Positions 6,544 to 11,611 of a stretch of DNA of 11,611 nucleotides are shown here, in pieces (the stretch's first letter is position 1; each line of letters starts with the position of its first letter). The notes beneath the pieces were generated by a model. It was not told the DNA's origin. It saw nothing but the letters and a program-made list of their open reading frames with translations, and did no database searches. This DNA comes from Firmicutes bacterium UBA6811 (GTDB taxonomy: Bacteria; Bacillota; SHA-98; UBA4971): NCBI GenBank assembly GCA_002452295.1, contig DKEX01000026.1:1-11611 (forward strand), written 5' to 3'. A program made the translations under genes and the position numbers.

Positions 6544-8309
6544 GCAGGATCAACCTCGACATATCTCTTGTGGAACGGGCAAGGCGCGCCGCCCGCGGTA
6601 TCGCGGACGGCATAGAGCCAGACATCAATGCCAGCACCACGACAACCATCGAAAGAACGGTGCTGCGCCTGCTCGGAATAAACGGCATTGACGAGAACGG
6701 CGTGCCGCTTCCCAACGTGATAGTGGAGCAGGCACAGGCTGCGGGGATCCTCGGCGATGGGATCGCGTACTGGATAGGGTCGGCGATGGTGCACGAGGGA
6801 CAGTCCGCAGCGGAAGTGGCGAGGAGGATCGCCCGCGGGGACCTGCGCCTGGAGGAGATTCACCCGGCGGACGAAAAGGCCGTGCGGGAGGCGATCGCGC
6901 CCGAGGCCGCCCGCATGTGCGCCCATATCAAAGGCCGGCGCCTGGAGCGCGAGCGCCTCATAGAGGAGTTGGACGCGGCCACGCCGCCGTACATATACAT
7001 CATCGTTGCCACCGGCAACATCTATGAGGACGTAACCCAGGCAAAGGCCGCCGCAAAGTGCGGGGCCGACATAATCGCGGTCATCCGGAGCACTGCCCAG
7101 AGTTTGCTGGACTACGTCCCGTACGGTCCGACCACCGAGGGTTACGGCGGCACGTACGCGACCCAGGCCAACTTCAGGATCATGCGCCAGGCCCTCGACG
7201 AAGTGAGCCGTGAGCTGGGCAGGTACATACGCCTCGTGAACTACTGCTCGGGGCTGTGCATGCCTGAGATTGCTGCCATGGGCGCCATGGAGCGTCTGGA
7301 CATGATGCTGAACGACGCCATGTACGGGATACTCTTCCGGGACATCAACATGAGGCGCACCTTCGTCGACCAGCGATTTTCCCGGATGATAAACGCGTAT
7401 GCAGGCGTCGTCATCAACACAGGCGAGGACAACTACCTCACCACGGCCGACGCCTACGACCACGCCCATACCGTTCTCGCGTCTCAGTTCATCAACGAGG
7501 AGCTTGCGCTGCGCTCAGGGTTGCGGCCGGAGCAGATCGGGCTCGGGCATGCGTTCCAGATGAACCCCGACATGACCGACGGGTTTCTCTATGAGCTGGC
7601 TCAGGCGGAGATGGCCCGGGCCATATTCCCGGATGCGCCGCTCAAGTACATGCCGCCGACCAAATACATGACGGGGAACATCTTCAAGGGGCACCTGATG
7701 GATGCCATGTTCAACCTGGCGGGTGTCATATCAGGCCAGACCATCCAGCTCGTGGGCGTCCTCACGGAGCACATTCACACGCCGTTCCTGCAAGACAGGT
7801 ACCTCGCCATCGAGAATGCGAAATACATAATGAACAACGCCCGGCACCTGGGGCGTGAGATATCGTATCGAGCTGGCGGGGAGATGGAGAGGCGGGCCAA
7901 CGAGGTCCTGACGAAGGCAACGGCCATGCTCGAACAGGTTGCGGAGATCGGACTCATGTCTGCCATATCGCAGGGGATGTTCGCGGGGGTGAAGAGGGAC
8001 CCGCGCGGGGGTCGCGGCCTGGACGGTGTGGTGAAGAAGCGCGACGGGTACTATAACCCGTTCCCCGAGATCTTCATGAGGGAACTCTCTTCCCCGGCTT
8101 TCTCTCCGAAACTGTGGCGCGTCCAGGCCCAGGCCCAGGCCCAGGCCCAGGCCAAGACCAAGACCAAGACCAAGACCAAGGCCAAGGTCGAGGCACCGGG
8201 GCCGATGCAGGCTCAGGCGCCGGTCGAGTCGCAAGCGCAGGCGGGTGAGCGCATGGATTCTGGGGCGCTGCCCCACGTAGCTGGCGGCGAAGGGGGGTGT
8301 GGGCGGTGA
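6540..8309 (+). CDS. kamD: Lysine 5,6-aminomutase alpha subunit
   Basis: KamD is the large TIM-barrel subunit of the adenosylcobalamin- and PLP-dependent mutase that moves the terminal amino group of beta-lysine (or D-lysine) from C6 to C5. Family blocks include YIYIIVATGNIYEDV, DYVPYGPTTEGYGGTYAT, IRLVNYCSGLCMPEIAAMGAMERL, LNDAMYGILFRDINMRR, INTGEDNYLTT and PPTKYMTGNIFKGH (Lys375). The normal protein end lies near YYNPFPEIF (Asn506). The 589-residue length exceeds the roughly 515 residues usual in the family because of a tail of about 75 residues rich in Gln-Ala and Lys-Thr dipeptides. The start is ATG 6540, with a very purine-rich ribosome binding site (GAGGGAGGGGGGAG) and an ATGA overlap with kamB. 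The stop overlaps the kamE GTG by four bases, suggesting coupled translation of the alpha and beta subunits. Confidence 0.96.
   Translation: MSRINLDISLVERARRAARGIADGIEPDINASTTTTIERTVLRLLGINGIDENGVPLPNVIVEQAQAAGILGDGIAYWIGSAMVHEGQSAAEVARRIARGDLRLEEIHPADEKAVREAIAPEAARMCAHIKGRRLERERLIEELDAATPPYIYIIVATGNIYEDVTQAKAAAKCGADIIAVIRSTAQSLLDYVPYGPTTEGYGGTYATQANFRIMRQALDEVSRELGRYIRLVNYCSGLCMPEIAAMGAMERLDMMLNDAMYGILFRDINMRRTFVDQRFSRMINAYAGVVINTGEDNYLTTADAYDHAHTVLASQFINEELALRSGLRPEQIGLGHAFQMNPDMTDGFLYELAQAEMARAIFPDAPLKYMPPTKYMTGNIFKGHLMDAMFNLAGVISGQTIQLVGVLTEHIHTPFLQDRYLAIENAKYIMNNARHLGREISYRAGGEMERRANEVLTKATAMLEQVAEIGLMSAISQGMFAGVKRDPRGGRGLDGVVKKRDGYYNPFPEIFMRELSSPAFSPKLWRVQAQAQAQAQAKTKTKTKTKAKVEAPGPMQAQAPVESQAQAGERMDSGALPHVAGGEGGCGR
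8124..8189 (+). repeat. Hexanucleotide tandem repeats encoding a QA/KT tail in KamD
   Basis: Five perfect copies of CAGGCC (8124-8153) are followed directly by four perfect copies of AAGACC (8154-8177) and two variant copies, AAGGCC and AAGGTC (8178-8189). In frame they encode (QA)5(KT)4KAKV, residues 529-550 of KamD. A looser echo (QAQAPVESQAQA) follows. Perfect short tandem repeats of this type are prone to slippage. Any gain or loss of whole hexamers keeps the reading frame and the overlap with kamE. Confidence 0.97.
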
Positions 8310-9088
8310 CAGTGTCCGGGGTGAACCTGGATCTTACAAGAGTGCGTCCTTATGGCGATACCCTCGATGATGGCTGGGTGCAGATGAGTCTCACACTGCC
8401 GGTGCCGTCCGGCCCCGAGGCTACCAGGGCGGCGGAGGCGCTGTGCGAAAAGATGGGGCTTGACGACGTGCGGGTGGTGTACAGCCGCGACATCGCCGGC
8501 ACCTTCACCTTCTTCGTCGTATATGGAAAATGCGTGCATTCGGTGGACTTCACCGCCATCAAAGTGTCGAAGGTCAACATGAGGCACATGACATTCGATG
8601 AGATCAACGAGTTCATCGCCACCTGCATCGGCAGGAAGATCGTGGTCGTGGCGGCGTGCACGGGCAGCGATGCCCACACCGTCGGGATCGACGCGATCAT
8701 CAACATGAAGGGGTACGCCGGCGAGTACGGGCTCGAGCGTTACCCGTGGTTTGTCGCGTACAACCTCGGAAGCCAGGTGCCCAACGAGGCGCTCGTGGCG
8801 AAGGCCATCGAGGTGGGCGCCGACGCCATCTTGGTCTCGCAGGTGGTGACCCAGAAGAACGTCCACATCGATAACCTGACGAACCTCGCCGAACTCGTCG
8901 AGGCCGAGGGCATCCGGGACAAGGTCCTCCTCATAATGGGCGGTCCCAGGATAGACCATGAGCTTGCGGTGGAGCTTGGCTATGATGCCGGGTTCGGGCC
9001 TGGCACGCTGCCGTCCCATGTCGGCGCGTTCATAGCCCAGGAGCTTGCGAGGCGCATGGGCGTGTGGGCGCCTGCTGAGAAGGCATGA
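8306..9088 (+). CDS. kamE: Lysine 5,6-aminomutase beta subunit (B12- and PLP-binding)
   Basis: KamE binds adenosylcobalamin and carries the PLP-linked lysine of the 5,6-aminomutase. The B12 motif is SDAHTVG, with the lower axial ligand His124. The PLP lysine is Lys135 in NMKGYAG; the 11-residue spacing between them matches the characterised clostridial enzyme (His133/Lys144). The Rossmann B12 domain continues with QVPNEALVAKAIEVGADAILVSQVVTQ and LLIMGGPRIDHELAVELGYDAGFGPGT. The start chosen is GTG 8306, which gives a GTGA overlap with the kamD stop, has GGGGGG 8 bases upstream, and yields 260 residues. GTG 8297 is also in frame but lies within the ribosome binding site. The stop at 9086-9088 is followed by a 119-base spacer before kal. 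Confidence 0.96.
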   Translation: MTVSGVNLDLTRVRPYGDTLDDGWVQMSLTLPVPSGPEATRAAEALCEKMGLDDVRVVYSRDIAGTFTFFVVYGKCVHSVDFTAIKVSKVNMRHMTFDEINEFIATCIGRKIVVVAACTGSDAHTVGIDAIINMKGYAGEYGLERYPWFVAYNLGSQVPNEALVAKAIEVGADAILVSQVVTQKNVHIDNLTNLAELVEAEGIRDKVLLIMGGPRIDHELAVELGYDAGFGPGTLPSHVGAFIAQELARRMGVWAPAEKA

Positions 9089-9207
9089 CGGGGGAGCGTG
9101 CGGTCCCGGCTACACCGGGGTCGGTTCACCGACGGCCCGGCCCCGCCCGAACCGACGACCTGGCCTGCACCATCAAGCAGTAACATGCGGGGAAAGGGGA
9201 TGACAGC
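9089..9207 (+). other. kamE-kal spacer with alternative hairpins
   Basis: In this 119-base gap GTCGGTTC (9120-9127) can pair with GAACCGAC (9149-9156) as an 8-bp stem with a 21-base loop. Its first six bases can instead pair with the adjacent ACCGAC (9128-9133). The two downstream arms are near-identical direct repeats (ACCGACGGCC at 9128-9137, ACCGACGACC at 9151-9160). No T-run follows and no promoter was recognised. The kal ribosome binding site (AAGGGG) lies near 9194-9199. Confidence 0.45.
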
Positions 9208-9609
9208 ATGGAGGAGTCCCTGATAAGAGTGAGAATGAGCCAGCAGGACAGCCACTACGGCGGCGGAATAGTTGACGGCGGACGGCTCATGCAGCTCTTG
9301 GGCGATGTGGCGACGGAACTTCTCATCCGGCACGACGGCGACGAGGGGCTGTTCCGGGCGTACGACAATGTCGAATTCCTGGTCCCGGTGTACGCGGGAG
9401 ACTACCTTGAGGCCAGGGGACGCATCACCGTGACCGGCAACACCTCCCGAAAGATGGAGTTCACCATTCATAAGGTGATTGCTTCGGCAGCCCAGGAGTC
9501 CTCGGGCGCGGAGGTGCTGCCCGAGCCGGTGCTGGTGCTCCGGGCGAGCGGCACGTGCGTGGTTCCGAAAGACAGGCAGCGCGGGAGGGGCGAGCGTGGC
9601 GACGGATAA
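9208..9609 (+). CDS. kal: 3-aminobutyryl-CoA ammonia lyase
   Basis: Kal removes ammonia from L-3-aminobutyryl-CoA to give crotonyl-CoA, which then enters the butyryl-CoA route. The 133-residue length and hot-dog-fold sequence fit the family. Conserved blocks are RVRMSQQDSHYGGGIVDGG, LMQLLGDVATELLIRHDGDEGLF, AYDNVEFLVPVYAGDYLEARG and GNTSRKMEFTIHKVIA. The start is ATG 9208, with AAGGGG about 8 bases upstream. The C-terminus ends in a short Arg/Gly-rich stretch. The last 14 bases overlap the start of kce in another frame, so the two are probably translated in concert. The neighbouring kce product is the direct source of its substrate, which strengthens the call. Confidence 0.93.
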   Translation: MEESLIRVRMSQQDSHYGGGIVDGGRLMQLLGDVATELLIRHDGDEGLFRAYDNVEFLVPVYAGDYLEARGRITVTGNTSRKMEFTIHKVIASAAQESSGAEVLPEPVLVLRASGTCVVPKDRQRGRGERGDG

Positions 9610-10423
9610 GCTCATCATAACCGCGGCCCTCACTGGTGCCGAGACCACGAGGGCGGACAACCCCAATCTCCCCATCGCGCCGGAGGAGATCGCGCAGGCG
9701 GCCGCGGAGGCGCGGGATGCCGGGGCGTCCGTCATTCACCTTCATGTCCGCGACAGTGAAGGCAGGCCGACCCAGGACATCGAGGTGTTCCGGAGGACGA
9801 TCTCTCTCATCCGCGAAAGATGCGACTGCATAGTCCAGATCTCCACCGGCGGGGCAGTGGGAACCCCTGCTGAGGAGAGGCTTCGTCCGTTGGACCTCGT
9901 TCCGGAGATGGCGACTCTGACATGCGGCACCGTGAACTTCGGGGACGGGGTGTTCGAGAACCCGCCATGGCTCATCGAGGCTTTCGCGAGGAAGATGGCC
10001 GAGCTTGGCGTCAAGCCCGAGCTTGAGGTGTTTGACGTCGGCATGGTGGCGAACGCCATGCGCCTTGCAAGGCAAGGGCTGGTCAGAGAGCCTCTGTACT
10101 TCGACTTCGTGATGGGAGTTCCGGGAGGAATCCCCGGGACCATCGACAACGTTATGCATCTCGTGCGGCAGATCCCGGCGGGGGCCATGTGGCAGGTGGC
10201 AGGGGTGGGAAGGGCCGAGCTTCCGCTCGCGGCGGTAGCCGTGGTCGCGGGCGGACATGTCAGGGTCGGGTTTGAGGACAACATATACTATTCCAAAGGT
10301 GTGCTCGCAGAGAGCAACGCGCAGCTCGTGGCGCGCATTGCGCGTGTCGCCCGTGAATTGGGAAGAGAGGTGGCTACCCCCGCGGAGGCCAGGCACATGC
10401 TGGGGATTTCGCGGGAGAGGTGA
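9596..10423 (+). CDS. kce: 3-keto-5-aminohexanoate cleavage enzyme
   Basis: Kce reacts 5-amino-3-oxohexanoate with acetyl-CoA to give acetoacetate and 3-aminobutyryl-CoA. It is the founding member of the BKACE (DUF849) family of zinc-dependent, TIM-barrel enzymes. The zinc ligands are visible as His48 and His50 in VIHLHVRD and Glu227 in VGFEDNIYYSKG. Other blocks are ITAALTGAETTR, STGGAVGTPAEERL, MATLTCGTVNFGDGVFEN, KPELEVFDVGM, DFVMGVPGGIPGT and WQVAGVGR. The start is GTG 9596, with GGGAGG (9583-9588) 7 bases upstream, giving 275 residues, the family norm. A frame extension back to 9479 only reads through kal. It is the last lysine-pathway gene here. No terminator hairpin was seen in the 41 bases before the next gene. 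Confidence 0.95.
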   Translation: MATDKLIITAALTGAETTRADNPNLPIAPEEIAQAAAEARDAGASVIHLHVRDSEGRPTQDIEVFRRTISLIRERCDCIVQISTGGAVGTPAEERLRPLDLVPEMATLTCGTVNFGDGVFENPPWLIEAFARKMAELGVKPELEVFDVGMVANAMRLARQGLVREPLYFDFVMGVPGGIPGTIDNVMHLVRQIPAGAMWQVAGVGRAELPLAAVAVVAGGHVRVGFEDNIYYSKGVLAESNAQLVARIARVARELGREVATPAEARHMLGISRER

Positions 10424-10464
10424 GGTGCTCAAGGGGCGCGCATGAAGCACGGGAATCGAAAGAG

Positions 10465-11611
10465 ATGAGCGCACAGATGGCATACGTGGTGTTGAAACGG
10501 GGAAGGGATGGCCGCGCCCGGGCGCGTCACCCGTGGGTCTACGCGGGCGAGATCGACACGGTGGCAGGCGATCCTGCGCCAGGCGATGTCGTGGACGTGG
10601 TCGACCACAGGAAAAGATTCCTCGGGCGCGGCTTCATCAACCCAGTATCCAGCATCACGGTGAGGATACTGACCTGGGTCGAGGAAGAGGTCGACGAGCC
10701 GTTCTTCTACAGGAAGCTTACTGCAGCGCGCAACTACCGGAGGGCCGTGGGGGCGGAGGCGCCATGCTATCGCGTGGTATTCAGCGACGGCGACATGCTG
10801 TCGTCTCTCATCGTTGATAGGTATGAGGACGTATGCGTCGTTCAGACGCTCGCCCTCGGCATGGACGCGAGAAAGACCATGATCGCTGGCGTGCTGCGGG
10901 ATATCCTGGGGGTTACAAGGCTGTACGAGCGCAACGACTCACGGGCGCGGGAGCTGGAGGGCCTCCCGCAGAGCGCGGGTTTTCTCGGGGGCGAGTTCCC
11001 GACGGAGTTCTGGGCCCAGGAGAACGGCCTAAGTTTCTGGGTGGACGTGGCAAAGGGCCAGAAGACCGGGCTTTTCCTCGACCAGCGCGAGAACCACAAG
11101 GCTGTCGCTCCCTGGTGTGACGGGGCGCGGGTGCTGGACGCGTTCTGCTATACCGGCGGGTTCGCGATCCATGCTGCAGCTTTCGGGGCGCGCGAGGTGG
11201 TGGCGCTGGACTCGTCGGCCGCGGCTCTCGAGACCGCGAGGCTGAATGCAGAGAAGAATGGGTTCGGCGAGAGGATGTCCTTTATTGAGGGGAACGCCTT
11301 CGATCTGCTGAGGGGATTTGAAGCCCAGGGCGAGCGATTCGACCTGGTCGTCGTCGACCCGCCTGCCTTCGCCCCGGGCAAACACGCCGTCGGGGCTGCG
11401 TACAGGGGCTACAAGGAAGTAAACCTCCGCGCCATGAAGATCCTTGCCCCGGGAGGCGTCCTGGTCACGTGTTCGTGCTCGTACCACATGAGGCCGGAGA
11501 TGTTCACGGCCATGCTCGCCGATGCTGCGGCCGACGCGGGGAGGGAAGCCCGCCTCGTGGAACTCCGGAGTCAGGCGAGGGACCACCCGGTGCTGCTGGG
11601 CGTGGAGGAGA
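10465..11611 (+). CDS. Class I SAM-dependent rRNA methyltransferase, RlmI-like, 3'-truncated by the window
   Basis: This open frame runs from ATG 10465 (or ATG 10477) to the right edge, giving about 382 codons without a stop. The N-terminal ~80 residues look like a PUA RNA-binding domain (RARHPWVYAGEID, LGRGFINPVSSITVRIL). The catalytic part has QKTGLFLDQRENHK, the SAM-binding motif VLDAFCYTGGFAIHAAAFGA (from residue 223), DPPAF at 298-302 and the C-terminal VTCSCSYHM. These fit the RlmI/RlmK-type 23S rRNA cytosine-5 methyltransferases. The last residues, ARDHPVLLGVEE, resemble the family C-terminus, so probably only a short piece is missing. The ribosome binding site is weak for either start. 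The gene is unrelated to lysine metabolism but may be transcribed from the operon, since no terminator separates it from kce. Confidence 0.88.
   Translation, partial: MSAQMAYVVLKRGRDGRARARHPWVYAGEIDTVAGDPAPGDVVDVVDHRKRFLGRGFINPVSSITVRILTWVEEEVDEPFFYRKLTAARNYRRAVGAEAPCYRVVFSDGDMLSSLIVDRYEDVCVVQTLALGMDARKTMIAGVLRDILGVTRLYERNDSRARELEGLPQSAGFLGGEFPTEFWAQENGLSFWVDVAKGQKTGLFLDQRENHKAVAPWCDGARVLDAFCYTGGFAIHAAAFGAREVVALDSSAAALETARLNAEKNGFGERMSFIEGNAFDLLRGFEAQGERFDLVVVDPPAFAPGKHAVGAAYRGYKEVNLRAMKILAPGGVLVTCSCSYHMRPEMFTAMLADAAADAGREARLVELRSQARDHPVLLGVEE

Noticed and set aside
6200..6691. Leu-rich frame resembling a membrane segment
   Set aside because: The leucine run is just the CTG-rich repeat of the kamB tail read in another frame, and it overlaps kamB and kamD.
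6141..7469. 442-codon open frame on the minus strand opposite kamB and kamD
   Set aside because: It is antisense to two well-supported genes, and its sequence has no recognisable family features. Long shadow frames are common in GC-rich coding DNA.
8124..8189. CRISPR array or other spaced repeat
   Set aside because: The repeats are directly adjacent hexamers with no spacers and are in frame with kamD.
9461..10483. 340-codon minus-strand frame opposite kce
   Set aside because: It mirrors the kce coding region, is rich in Arg, Pro and His, and has no family match that I can recognise.

Overview
The window reads as a stretch of chromosome from a GC-rich anaerobic bacterium, probably a Bacillota (clostridial-type) lineage. 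The reasons are the purH-purD gene order that ends many Bacillota purine operons, strong GGAGG-type ribosome binding sites combined with frequent GTG and TTG starts, and a nearly complete lysine-fermentation operon of the kind found in Clostridia and Fusobacteria. The taxonomic call is an inference from gene content; no marker gene here fixes it further.

Layout. Bases 1-1539 (+) hold the end of purH and all of purD. A convergent Uma2-family (DUF820) gene lies on the minus strand at 1572-2162. A gene-poor stretch of about 560 bases follows (2163-2723). It holds a full-consensus sigma-54 (-24/-12) promoter at 2465-2480, an upstream palindrome that could be an enhancer site, and two small leader hairpins. 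Then come seven co-directional genes: kdd (2724), kamA (3792), kamB-like (5236), kamD (6540), kamE (8306), kal (9208) and kce (9596-10423). A 23S rRNA-methyltransferase-like gene starts at 10465 and runs off the right edge.

How the genes work together. KamA (radical SAM, PLP) converts L-lysine to L-beta-lysine. KamD/KamE (adenosylcobalamin, PLP) move the 6-amino group to C5, giving 3,5-diaminohexanoate. Kdd deaminates this oxidatively to 5-amino-3-oxohexanoate. Kce condenses that with acetyl-CoA to give acetoacetate and 3-aminobutyryl-CoA. Kal removes ammonia to give crotonyl-CoA. The KamB-like P-loop protein probably belongs to the reactivation system for the B12-dependent mutase. The MutS-like KamC partner, the acetate/acetoacetate CoA-transferase, a lysine permease and the sigma-54 activator are not in the window.

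Points that stand out: the sigma-54 promoter in front of the operon; low-complexity C-terminal tails encoded by in-frame tandem repeats on both the KamB-like protein and KamD, each just upstream of an overlapping gene junction; and a long bulged stem-loop between kamA and kamB. The main system is a known pathway. The undescribed parts are these additions and the missing partners.
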